A stretch of DNA of 64,000 bases from positions 1-64,000 of the forward strand of contig JAJXVU010000001.1 in NCBI GenBank assembly GCA_021781965.1. Reading direction: 5' to 3'. Of this stretch, positions 56,359-64,000 are shown one piece after another (within the stretch, counting starts at the first letter, position 1; every line of letters starts with the position of its first letter). This DNA comes from Pseudomonadota bacterium (GTDB lineage Bacteria > Pseudomonadota > Gammaproteobacteria > UBA1113). The translations under genes were made by a program, and so were the position numbers. The notes below the pieces were generated by a model. That model was given only the letters and a program-made list of their open reading frames with translations. It was not told where the DNA came from and did no database searches.

Positions 56359-56456
56359 ATAAATAAAAATAACAAAACAAGCTAGTTTTTTGCCTAGAGT
56401 TTTGTTATTCTAATCTTCAATCAAGAGCGAGTCGCTTAAGACGGAGAATAATCGGA

Positions 56457-57689
56457 ATGCCCAAACCAAAAGAATCTAAATTGATCGTCGGTCTAGACAT
56501 AGGTACAACCAAAATTGTAGCTATAGTCGGTGAAGTCAACGCTGAAGGTGTGATCGAAGTGATCGGTTTTGGTACAGCACCCTCACGTGGTTTAAAGCGT
56601 GGCGTGGTGGTAAATATAGAAGCAACTGTACAATCTATACAAAGAGCGGTAGACGAAGCCGAGCTAATGGCCGGTTGCAAGGTCAACGCGGTATTTGTCG
56701 GTATTGCTGGTAGTCACATACGCGGCATGAATTCTCATGGCATAGTCGCTATACGCAGTCGCGAAGTAATGTCCTCCGATGTAGAGCGTGTCATCGATGC
56801 GGCCAAAGCGGTAGCCATTCCTGCTGATCAACAAATCATTCACGTATTGCCACAAGAATTTATCATCGACAACCAAGAAGGCATACGAGAACCTATAGGC
56901 ATGTCTGGGGTGCGTTTAGAATCTAGAGTGCACATGGTCACAGGTTCGGTGTCGGCGGCGCAAAATATTGTGAAATGTGTACGCCGCTGCAATTTAGAAG
57001 TGGTCGATATTATTTTAGAACAATTGGCGTCTAGCGATGCAGTGCTCACGGAAGATGAAAGAGAATTGGGAGTTTGTTTGGTCGACATAGGCGGCGGTAC
57101 AACGGATATTGCTATCTTCAGCGATGGCGCTATACGGTACACAGCGGTGATTCCTATTGCCGGTGATCAAGTCACTAACGATATCGCGTTGGCCTTGCGT
57201 ACGCCTACTAAGGCGGCTGAAGCTATTAAAATTAAATATGGCTGTGCTATGGCGAGTTTTGCCAATGCCAACGATCTCATCGAAGTGCCTACGGTGGGCG
57301 AGCGCGGTGGACGTCATTTATCGCGCCGTAGTTTAGCTGAAGTGATAGAGCCGCGTTATGACGAAATTTTTTCATTAATACAGGCCGAATTGCGACGCAG
57401 TGGTCTGGAGCATTTGCTGGCTGCAGGTATGGTGTTAACTGGCGGTGGTGCTAAAATTCAAGGCGCATTAGATTTAGCTGAATCGATCTTTCAGCTGCCG
57501 GTGCGTTTGGGACTGCCGCAAAATATCAGCGGTTTACCGGATGTGACGCATAATCCTATTTACGCTACCAGTGTAGGTTTATTGGTGCATGGTTACAGAC
57601 GACAATTGTCTGGGCAAGCCGGTACCATAGATTCTGCTAATGGCAATGTATGGTCGCGTATGCGTCAGTGGTTTCAAGGTAATTTATAA
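56457..57689 (+). CDS. ftsA: cell division protein FtsA
   Basis: FtsA is the actin-like membrane anchor of FtsZ. The 410-residue protein shows LIVGLDIGTTKIVAIVGEVN, IAGSHIRGMNSHG (1C domain), CLVDIGGGTTDIAIFSDGAI, MVLTGGGAKIQG, and a C-terminal amphipathic membrane-targeting helix (WSRMRQWFQGNL). ftsQ ends 98 nt upstream. Confidence 0.97.
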   Translation: MPKPKESKLIVGLDIGTTKIVAIVGEVNAEGVIEVIGFGTAPSRGLKRGVVVNIEATVQSIQRAVDEAELMAGCKVNAVFVGIAGSHIRGMNSHGIVAIRSREVMSSDVERVIDAAKAVAIPADQQIIHVLPQEFIIDNQEGIREPIGMSGVRLESRVHMVTGSVSAAQNIVKCVRRCNLEVVDIILEQLASSDAVLTEDERELGVCLVDIGGGTTDIAIFSDGAIRYTAVIPIAGDQVTNDIALALRTPTKAAEAIKIKYGCAMASFANANDLIEVPTVGERGGRHLSRRSLAEVIEPRYDEIFSLIQAELRRSGLEHLLAAGMVLTGGGAKIQGALDLAESIFQLPVRLGLPQNISGLPDVTHNPIYATSVGLLVHGYRRQLSGQAGTIDSANGNVWSRMRQWFQGNL

Positions 57690-57729
57690 ATATTGAAAAG
57701 TGATAACTACTTTCTCATCTATAAGTACC

Positions 57730-57845
57730 GCAAAGCACAGATTGGGATGCAGGTTGCCCGTAATTTAGAGTTGAAAAAGCGGAGTTTATATGGGCATAAA
57801 TGAGCATTTTTCAGCGAAAAATTACGGGCAAGATGCGCCCAATAT
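57730..57845. other. large imperfect hairpin between ftsA and ftsZ
   Basis: TTGCCCGTAATTT (57754-57766) and AAATTACGGGCAA (57817-57829) are perfect 13-nt inverted arms. Pairing extends outward with mismatches (GGGATGCAGG against the reverse complement of GATGCGCCC) and inward through GAAAAAGC/GCATTTTTC-like pieces. It lies in the 220-bp ftsA-ftsZ spacer, where ftsZ promoters are found in other gammaproteobacteria. Function unknown; not the GC-rich core family. Confidence 0.5.
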
Positions 57846-57909
57846 GGGCTTTTGTCGAAAAAGGGATGAGTAGTTTGAAAAATGATGACTAACTATAGAG
57901 GAATAAAAT

Positions 57910-59172
57910 ATGTTTGCTACAGATAATAAAAGTGCACATGGAGCTGTAATACGCGTGATTGGCGTAGGCGGGGGTGGCGGTAATGCGGTGAAGTCTATGT
58001 TAGACAGCCATCTAGAAGGTGTGGAATTTGCTTGTGCTAATACCGATGCGCAAGCACTAATAGACTGCAGAACGCGCACCATACAATTGGGCGATCAAAT
58101 AACTAAAGGCTTAGGTGCAGGGGCTGACCCCGCTATAGGGCGACAAGCTGCTGAAGAAGACAGCGAACACATACGTGAATTTTTAGCCGATACCGATTTA
58201 GTATTTATTACGGCCGGTATGGGTGGTGGCACGGGTACGGGTGCGGCACCCGTTATTGCGCGTTTAGCAAAAGAAATGGGTATTTTAACTGTTGCTGTGG
58301 TGACCAGACCTTTCCTGTTTGAAGGCAAGCAGCGTGCGCAAATCGCCGAAGAAGGCATACAACAATTGTATCCTAATGTGGATTCTTTGATCATCATTCC
58401 TAATAATAAATTGCTGAGCGTTTTAGGCAAGAACATGACTTTGCTGAATGCTTTTAAAGCCGCTAACAACGTGTTATTTGGTGCGGTGCAAGGTATTTCT
58501 GAATTGATCACACGTCCTGGTTTAATCAACGTAGACTTTGCCGACGTGCGTACTGTTATGTCAGCCAATGGTATGGCGATGATGGGTACAGGCATAGGCA
58601 CTGGTGATAATCGTGCTAGACAAGCGGCAGAAGCGGCTATCTCCAGCCCCTTGTTGGAAGACGTACATTTACAAGGTGCCAAAGGCGTGTTGGTTAATAT
58701 CACCGCGGGCTTGGATATGTCGATTGGTGAATTCGAAGAAGTGGGTGAAGCGGTTAAAGACTTTACCTGTGAAAATGCAACTGTGGTTGTGGGTACCGTT
58801 ATCGATCCAGAAATGAAAGATGAAATGCGTGTAACTTTAGTGGTTACCGGTTTAGGTGGTGGTCGTGACGAACGCGGCGTGGGTGGTGATGTGCGCGGCC
58901 ATGCAGTACAAGGCAATAACACAGCAATGAATTATTATCAGCATCTGCGTAACGATGGTAGTGTTGATTATAACCGTTTAGATCGACCAGCCATATTGCG
59001 ACAAAAAGCGGCGGCGTTTAACAACACCAATGCTGCTGCGAGTCCAATGCGTAAACCTGTAGCGAATGCTCCAGCCGCAGCACAACAGTTTGCAGCCGAA
59101 GCTAAACAACGCGATCCAGCCGATTATTTAGATATTCCTGCATTTCTACGTAAACCTGAAGAAGTTAACTAA
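57910..59172 (+). CDS. ftsZ: cell division protein FtsZ
   Basis: FtsZ is the tubulin-like GTPase that forms the Z ring. The 420-residue protein has IRVIGVGGGGGNAVKSML at the start, the tubulin signature GGGTGTG (105-111), the T7 synergy loop NVDFADVRTVM, a disordered linker with Ala/Asn/Pro, and the C-terminal conserved peptide DYLDIPAFLRKPEE that binds FtsA and ZipA. AGAGGA lies 9 nt upstream of the ATG. Confidence 0.98.
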   Translation: MFATDNKSAHGAVIRVIGVGGGGGNAVKSMLDSHLEGVEFACANTDAQALIDCRTRTIQLGDQITKGLGAGADPAIGRQAAEEDSEHIREFLADTDLVFITAGMGGGTGTGAAPVIARLAKEMGILTVAVVTRPFLFEGKQRAQIAEEGIQQLYPNVDSLIIIPNNKLLSVLGKNMTLLNAFKAANNVLFGAVQGISELITRPGLINVDFADVRTVMSANGMAMMGTGIGTGDNRARQAAEAAISSPLLEDVHLQGAKGVLVNITAGLDMSIGEFEEVGEAVKDFTCENATVVVGTVIDPEMKDEMRVTLVVTGLGGGRDERGVGGDVRGHAVQGNNTAMNYYQHLRNDGSVDYNRLDRPAILRQKAAAFNNTNAAASPMRKPVANAPAAAQQFAAEAKQRDPADYLDIPAFLRKPEEVN

Positions 59173-59188
59173 ATTTAGAGTTAAGTGT

Positions 59189-59212
59189 AGGGGCGGCCTC
59201 GTGCCCGCCCCT
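59189..59212. repeat. short palindromic repeat, family 2 type
   Basis: AGGGGCGG and CCGCCCCT flank a short loop (59189-59212). It lies just after ftsZ and could act as a terminator hairpin, though there is no T-tract. Confidence 0.5.
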
Positions 59213-59232
59213 ATTCTGAGTCGCGACCGTTA

Positions 59233-59482
59233 TTCCGAGCCGCGACCGTAAGGGAGCGGAAAGATATTCAGAGAGAGGATATTTCCGAGTAACGATTATG
59301 TTTCGAGGCCATTATTTCCCGAACCGCGAGCGGAAAATAAACGAATACTCAAAATAACCCGGCTCCGCTTCCGAGCCGCGACCGTTAGGGAGCGGAAAGA
59401 TATTTAGAGAAAGGATATTTCTGAGTAACGATTATCTTTCAAGCGCCATTATTTTTCGAACCGCGAGCGGAAAATAAAAATA
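59233..59482 (+). repeat. tandem duplication of a GC-rich-core repeat unit
   Basis: Unit 1 (about 59233-59346) and unit 2 (about 59369-59482) have a 136-bp period. Each begins TTCCGAGCCGCGACCGTNAG, then GATATT(C/T)AGAGA, AGTAACGATTAT, GCCATTATTT and CGAACCGCGAGCGGAAAATAA. Between them lies CAAAATAACCCGGCTCCGC, matching the inside of the MITE-like element. A right-end-like CTTAAACCGAATTCGCAT follows at 59523. The block fills the ftsZ-lpxC spacer. Confidence 0.8.
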
Positions 59483-59606
59483 TACGCTAATCTATCCAAA
59501 CGGTGTGAGTAATTATGATCTCTTAAACCGAATTCGCATTGTGAAACTAATAGAAAATATGATAAAATTAAATTAATTATATTAATCAATGCTGGAAAAC
59601 ATAAAT

Positions 59607-60560
59607 ATGATAAAGCAGAGAACATTAAAGCATATTATTCAAGCCACGGGTGTGGGTTTACACACGGGTAAGAAGATCTACTTAACGTTGCGACCTGCCC
59701 CTGTACACACCGGTATAGTCTTTATACGTACTGATCTAGATCCAGTGGTTATCTTTCCAGCAAAGGCTGAAACTGTGGGCGATACCATGCTGGCCACCAC
59801 TCTGGTGCAAGGCAAAGGGCGTATTTCTACGGTAGAACACCTCATGTCTGCTTTGGCCGGGCTGGGTATAGACAATGCCTATGTTGAAGTCACTGCACCT
59901 GAATTACCCATTATGGATGGCAGCGCTGCTCCTTTTGTTTTCCTCATTCAATCCGCGGGCATAGAGCTGCAAAATGCGGCTAAAAAGTTTATACGCATCA
60001 AGGAAAAAGTATTTATAGAAGAAGGGCAGAAGGGCCGCAAAGATTATAAATATGCCAGCTTAGAGCCTTTCGATGGTTTTAAGGTCGATTTTGAAATTGA
60101 ATACAAACATCCTTTGTTTAAGCCTCAAGATCAGATCATCTCCATCGATTTTTCGCAAAACTCTTATAGCCGTGAAATCAGTCGTGCGCGTACTTATGGT
60201 TTTGTGTCCGATTATGAATATTTACGCTCTAAAAACCTAGCCTTAGGTGGCAGCTTAGAAAACGCCGTTGTAGTCGATGAATACCGCGTTTTAAATGAAG
60301 ATGGTTTGCGTTATGGCGATGAATTTGTGCGTCATAAGGCTTTAGACGCGATTGGCGATTTATATTTATTGGGTGCTAATTTAATCGGTGCTTTTAGGGG
60401 CTTTAAATCGGGTCATGGCTTAAATAATCAATTGGTACGCAAATTGTTGCAACAAACTTCAGCCTGGGAATACGTCAGCTTTAACGATAGTCGTGCGGCG
60501 GTTGGTGTAGTCCCATCCAGCTGGATCGGCGACAGTGTTTTGGTGGCGGCAGATTCTTAA
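59607..60560 (+). CDS. lpxC: UDP-3-O-acyl-N-acetylglucosamine deacetylase LpxC
   Basis: LpxC commits UDP-GlcNAc to lipid A. The ATG at 59607 gives 317 residues beginning [20 protein letters not shown], matching the family start; an ATG 18 nt upstream is less likely. Seen: Glu77-His78 in [10 protein letters not shown], zinc ligands His243 and Asp247 in HKALDAIGD, and His270 in FKSGHGLN. LapA and LapB, which control its turnover in E. coli, are encoded at 28.6-30.0 kb. Confidence 0.97.
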   Translation: MIKQRTLKHIIQATGVGLHTGKKIYLTLRPAPVHTGIVFIRTDLDPVVIFPAKAETVGDTMLATTLVQGKGRISTVEHLMSALAGLGIDNAYVEVTAPELPIMDGSAAPFVFLIQSAGIELQNAAKKFIRIKEKVFIEEGQKGRKDYKYASLEPFDGFKVDFEIEYKHPLFKPQDQIISIDFSQNSYSREISRARTYGFVSDYEYLRSKNLALGGSLENAVVVDEYRVLNEDGLRYGDEFVRHKALDAIGDLYLLGANLIGAFRGFKSGHGLNNQLVRKLLQQTSAWEYVSFNDSRAAVGVVPSSWIGDSVLVAADS

Positions 60561-60587
60561 GCGATTCCGCATCAACAAGTGTAACTA

Positions 60588-60674
60588 CCCGCTCCCTGAC
60601 GGTCGCGGCTCGGTTGCAAACGGACGAACCGAGCTGCGACCGTTTACCGAGCCGCGACCGTTAGGGAGCGGAAA
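60588..60674. repeat. palindromic cluster of three GC-rich cores
   Basis: An inverted core (60588-60613) faces a truncated forward core (60629-60643) across GCAAACGGACG, and a complete forward core (60647-60674) follows. It has the same layout as 24200-24264 with one extra copy, and lies 28 nt after lpxC, where it may terminate the cluster. It occupies part of the 363-bp gap before the next gene. Confidence 0.8.
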
Positions 60675-60846
60675 AATGAAATATACTCCAATTTATCCAA
60701 TATAATAGATCAAAAATCATGCTCCTTGTCAAGATGAATCCCGCATTTTTTTATTTAATTCCTAAAGTTACTGCGGAATGAAGGATAAATATCAAAGGGA
60801 TATGAAAAGTGTCACTTGAAAAATAACCAATCATTTATTAAAAATC

Positions 60847-60879
60847 CTTCATATTTCCTTAAGGTTTTGAGTGTATACT
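60847..60879 (+). promoter_or_regulatory. PmrA-like tandem box and -10 of the second giant gene
   Basis: CTTCATATT and CTTAAGGTT are separated by TC (60847-60866); after exactly 7 nt comes the -10-like TATACT (60874-60879). Box type, 2-nt gap and distance to the -10 equal those at 1553-1585. The start codon is 44 nt further on. PmrA control is inferred. Confidence 0.6.
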
Positions 60880-60923
60880 AAGTAAAAATGATTGATTACA
60901 TTTAGTAGAAACGGGGGTCGAAA

Positions 60924-63900
60924 ATGGCAGCTAATACCGATATAACAAAACAAGAAGTCCAATACCGCTATAATAAGGAATACACTTTTTCTACCCAGGT
61001 TTATCCTAGAGGGGATGTTCCATTATATGCAACAGAAAGAAAAAAAGAACATTACACGCATATGCCTGATTTTGTGGGAAAAGATAGCCTTGCTGGTTTA
61101 CGCATGACGGCTAAGGATCTTGCGCGTACTGATATTTATGTGGTTAAAGAGGATGATTTTTGCTCGATAGCAGATTTAGATGGCAATAAAGAGAATGCTG
61201 AATTAGGCAAAATCTATATATTAGGTAATTGCTATTTGCTTCGCCAGGCAGATGGAACTTTGTGTGAAGGTATCTTTCCACCGAATGTTGACGTTAAGAA
61301 TTTGCCAGATGTGCTATCTTACTTGCGCCCTAAATTAATAAGTTTAAAAGCCAAGATGTCGCCTGATTTTTTAAATCGTATAAAAAATGACATCGAGCAT
61401 GTTGGCGTAAAGGAAGATGAGTCGGCATTGAGAGCACTTTTCCCCCTAATGCATGAGAGGCTTTTGACTTTTTTGATATGCGATTTACACCAAAATGGCT
61501 TAATAAAACAGCCTATTCTACAATTTATAAAAGTGCAAATACTGCAATCCGAGCTGGGATTGTCTGTAGCTCTGTCGGATAATAGCGATGCAGATTCAGG
61601 GCAGATAAACCCTTGGCACGTTGAAATTTTAATATCAAAGGACGGAAAGTCTTTCTCTATGAATATATGCGCCAGCATAGATTCTTTTCAAGATATGCTT
61701 GACCCGAAAAAGATTATTAGAAATGATATACTAACTGTCTATGCCAAAATGAGTTTCAGCGTAGATGATTCTGAGGAAATAGCAGCTGGCGATCTAAAGG
61801 TTTCTTTAAAAACAAATGATCTCCGTGTTAGTCAGAGCTTAGATGCCAAAAAGGCACTTATCAATGGATCTGGTAAAATTAGCTATGTTCCTAAGGGGAA
61901 AGAAGAGGCCGATCCTATTGAGGAAGAACAAAAAGGACATACAAAAGCTTATGAGCGTTACCTTCGCTTCATGCGTGGATATACCAACCAGATCCCAGGA
62001 TCTACAATCTTTGCCAACCGAAACGGAATAGGAAATAAATCGGTTGCTCTTGAAGCAGAATTTAGAGAACGCCGGTTCCTCTTGGATTATGAGAGGTATA
62101 CAGGTCCGAAGAGCGACTTTAGAATCATAGAAGATTATGAGGCTAAAAAGTTAGGAGAACAGTTGCGCGATATCATATCCCCTGACCAGTGGTCTGCTTC
62201 GGAATCTAGTTCTCCAAGCCTATCTGACGTCTATAACGAGATACCTCATGTCGATGAGCAAGAATATAAAGAGGCTGTGCAGAGATTTAACATTGAAATA
62301 GCACTTCCAGAACAGATTGCACAGCAGAATAGATGTTTAGAAAATGTCAATAAGAAAATTTCACAATTGGAAGGTATAGAAAAAGATATAGACAACTTGG
62401 CTGAGATATCCCTAGACAAATCTTCACAGAAACCAAGTCTATTTTCCACCCTTCCGCTTCCTTTTTCAAAATCAAAAGCAGCTAAAGCACTTACGGCTGA
62501 GGCCACAGCTAAAACTAGAAAATTAAAGAGTATAAATGATGCCATTTGCAAAAATAACAAAGAATATGAGGCTCTAAAAACGAAAGCAACTGAGTTCTGG
62601 CAAGATATGGAAACGTTAAGGAATGAGCCTGAAAAAAAAGAAGAATTTAATGCTAAAGAGAATGAATATAAGGAAATTGTGCAGAAACGAGACGCGCTTA
62701 AAAGCAAAATATGTTCAACAGAGGGTAGGAGGCTGGAAGTTGCCAGACAACTTGAAGAGAATAAAGCTGAGCGCGAGAGGATATTAGCTGAAATAAGAGA
62801 ATTTGAGAGAGACTTAGAACTCGCTAAGAAAGGACCTAATCATCCTGATAATGCTAAAGAAAAAGAGAAAGAGGAATATGCCATCGTTGATATCAAGGAT
62901 ACAAATGGACCGCAGCCTTCTGTTCCGGCAAGTTCTAATGGTCCAACACACGAGGTAAAACTCGCTGGATATGACGAAGACCTCATACAAAAACTGGTTA
63001 ATGAAATAGCCGATTTTGCTCAAGATTATCCAGTAGCTAGTAAGCACTTTAGAGAAAATCTCCTCAGACAGGAAAGGGATAAAACGATTAAGAATCTTGA
63101 AGCGGAAATGGAAGAAGAGATAGAGCAAAAAAGATCAGTAATGCCTGTAGAAGATGTAGAAGAGATAGAGGAATGCGTAGGCTCTATTGCAGAAATCTAT
63201 CATCGCAATATCCGGGAGCAAATAAAGAGAAATCTTAAAGATGAAGCTGTTTCTAAAACCTCTAAAGAAGTATGTCTATCGTGGCTTGCAGCTGAAGAAG
63301 AATGTATTGAAAGAAATATAACCGCTAATATTGATGCTATTACAGAAACAGCTGAACAAAACGCTCAGCAAGCAGCAAAAAACTTTTGGGATAAGCAGAC
63401 TATTCTTCACCAGGCTTTAGTTGATATCACGAATCAAGAATCCAGAAAGCCTAAGAAGGAAGCTCTTTCTCACCTCCAGCAAGAAGTTTCAAGATTGTCT
63501 GAAGAGAAACCCAAAGAATTATTAGATGCTCAAATAGCTATTTTACATAATTCACTTCATAATTTTTCTAATCAGAAAGAAATGTGGGAAGTGAAAAGAA
63601 AACCTGCAATATTCGGCGTTACCGATAATATTGGTGTGGGAATTTTCCTTGGAGTACTTACCGTGGCGACGGGAGGCATAGTGGGCATAGGGTTACTTGT
63701 GGCAAATGCTGTCATGAATGATCGTAGAGAAAGAGAACTTCAGATCAAAAATGAGGCTAAGCAGGCCTTTATGAACGAAGAACTAAAGAAAATGAAAGGA
63801 GCTGGTATAAAGCTCCCTGAAGGGATCAATTTTAATAACTTTGAGCAAACACTAATAGAAAAAATAGAAAGTAATAGCTCTTCTATTGAGAGGATGAATC

Positions 63901-64000
63901 AGTCACGCGATCAGGTTGTCACTATGGATAAGAAGCACGAGAATGATCCATCATTAGCCCTATCCCCGCAGAGACACCCAGGTAGTGAAACACAGCCGGT
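60924..64000 (+). CDS. giant coiled-coil protein, putative effector (3' end outside the window)
   Basis: An ATG at 60924 (MAANTDITKQEVQYRYNKEY) opens a frame that runs without a stop to the end of the window, at least 1025 codons. The N-terminal 400 residues look globular and are not recognised. From about residue 445 the protein is Glu/Lys-rich coiled coil (for example EIAEIREFERDLELAKK-type stretches), with a hydrophobic Gly-rich segment near 900-930 (GVGIFLGVLTVATGGIVGIG). There is no signal peptide. Architecture, size and PmrA-like promoter resemble the giant protein at 1653-9041, though no clear sequence repeat is shared. Likely a secreted effector; no activity can be named. Confidence 0.8.
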   Translation, partial: MAANTDITKQEVQYRYNKEYTFSTQVYPRGDVPLYATERKKEHYTHMPDFVGKDSLAGLRMTAKDLARTDIYVVKEDDFCSIADLDGNKENAELGKIYILGNCYLLRQADGTLCEGIFPPNVDVKNLPDVLSYLRPKLISLKAKMSPDFLNRIKNDIEHVGVKEDESALRALFPLMHERLLTFLICDLHQNGLIKQPILQFIKVQILQSELGLSVALSDNSDADSGQINPWHVEILISKDGKSFSMNICASIDSFQDMLDPKKIIRNDILTVYAKMSFSVDDSEEIAAGDLKVSLKTNDLRVSQSLDAKKALINGSGKISYVPKGKEEADPIEEEQKGHTKAYERYLRFMRGYTNQIPGSTIFANRNGIGNKSVALEAEFRERRFLLDYERYTGPKSDFRIIEDYEAKKLGEQLRDIISPDQWSASESSSPSLSDVYNEIPHVDEQEYKEAVQRFNIEIALPEQIAQQNRCLENVNKKISQLEGIEKDIDNLAEISLDKSSQKPSLFSTLPLPFSKSKAAKALTAEATAKTRKLKSINDAICKNNKEYEALKTKATEFWQDMETLRNEPEKKEEFNAKENEYKEIVQKRDALKSKICSTEGRRLEVARQLEENKAERERILAEIREFERDLELAKKGPNHPDNAKEKEKEEYAIVDIKDTNGPQPSVPASSNGPTHEVKLAGYDEDLIQKLVNEIADFAQDYPVASKHFRENLLRQERDKTIKNLEAEMEEEIEQKRSVMPVEDVEEIEECVGSIAEIYHRNIREQIKRNLKDEAVSKTSKEVCLSWLAAEEECIERNITANIDAITETAEQNAQQAAKNFWDKQTILHQALVDITNQESRKPKKEALSHLQQEVSRLSEEKPKELLDAQIAILHNSLHNFSNQKEMWEVKRKPAIFGVTDNIGVGIFLGVLTVATGGIVGIGLLVANAVMNDRRERELQIKNEAKQAFMNEELKKMKGAGIKLPEGINFNNFEQTLIEKIESNSSSIERMNQSRDQVVTMDKKHENDPSLALSPQRHPGSETQP

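Noticed and set aside
1..64000. CRISPR array
   Set aside because: The many repeats are interspersed between genes in both orientations, not evenly spaced direct repeats with spacers; no cas gene is present.

Overview
This window looks like a chromosomal segment of an intracellular gammaproteobacterium of the order Legionellales (Legionella/Coxiella/Aquicella/Berkiella relatives). The main reason is a type IVB (Dot/Icm) secretion locus in the Legionella/Coxiella arrangement: icmW and icmX diverge from icmV and dotA. Supporting this are eukaryote-like proteins: a 2462-residue HAD/ankyrin protein, a Rab-like GTPase beside a U-box protein, and a second giant coiled-coil protein that runs off the right edge. 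The genus cannot be fixed from the sequence alone.

Layout. 1-1266: end of murC, then murB. 1.3-9.6 kb: giant putative effector and a small coiled-coil protein. 9.9-11.5 kb: hipBA toxin-antitoxin pair. 11.6-15.0 kb: purine/pentose salvage (add, deoB, prs) and tRNA-Gln. 15.5-17.2 kb: Rab-like GTPase and U-box ORFs, probably one gene split by a frameshift. 17.5-28.5 kb: housekeeping genes (small outer-membrane protein, lolB, ychF, pth, rplY, 2Fe-2S ferredoxin, obgE, rsmI, DUF945 protein, cmk, rpsA). 28.6-30.0 kb: lapAB. 30.3-36.8 kb: icmX, a small exported protein, icmW, icmV, dotA and a small gene with its own promoter. 36.8-40.5 kb: scoAB, csrA, a candidate structured RNA and an AAA ATPase. 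40.8-50.3 kb: lolC/E-lolD-cysK/CBS, rimI-prfC, an SPFH protein, queC, DUF493, dacA and a lipoprotein. 50.6-55.5 kb: YciO-like protein, a TrpR-linked ABC transporter and an MFS carrier. 55.6-60.6 kb: ftsQ-ftsA-ftsZ-lpxC. 60.9 kb to the end: the start of a second giant putative effector.

Three themes stand out. First, the division/cell-wall cluster, normally murC-murB-ddl-ftsQ-ftsA-ftsZ-lpxC, is split by about 54 kb, and a giant putative effector gene lies directly downstream of each half. Both of those genes carry the same promoter layout: a tandem PmrA-like box (TTAATATT-type half-sites, 2-nt gap) exactly 7 nt before the -10. Second, intergenic space is full of one repeat family with a GC-rich core (CCGAGCCGCGACCGT then AGGGAGCGG), in about 20 copies. 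Some form a MITE-like element of about 140 bp; the best copy has 19-bp perfect terminal inverted repeats, and another appears to interrupt a copy of a second repeat. Others form a 27-bp-arm palindrome, and one repeat supplies the end of a reading frame. Third, the Rab-like GTPase and U-box ORFs share a tandem Pro/Ser-rich repeat that crosses the reading-frame boundary, so an ancestral GTPase-U-box fusion is likely.

Functional identifications rest on recognising motifs and gene order in the translated sequence; no database search was run.
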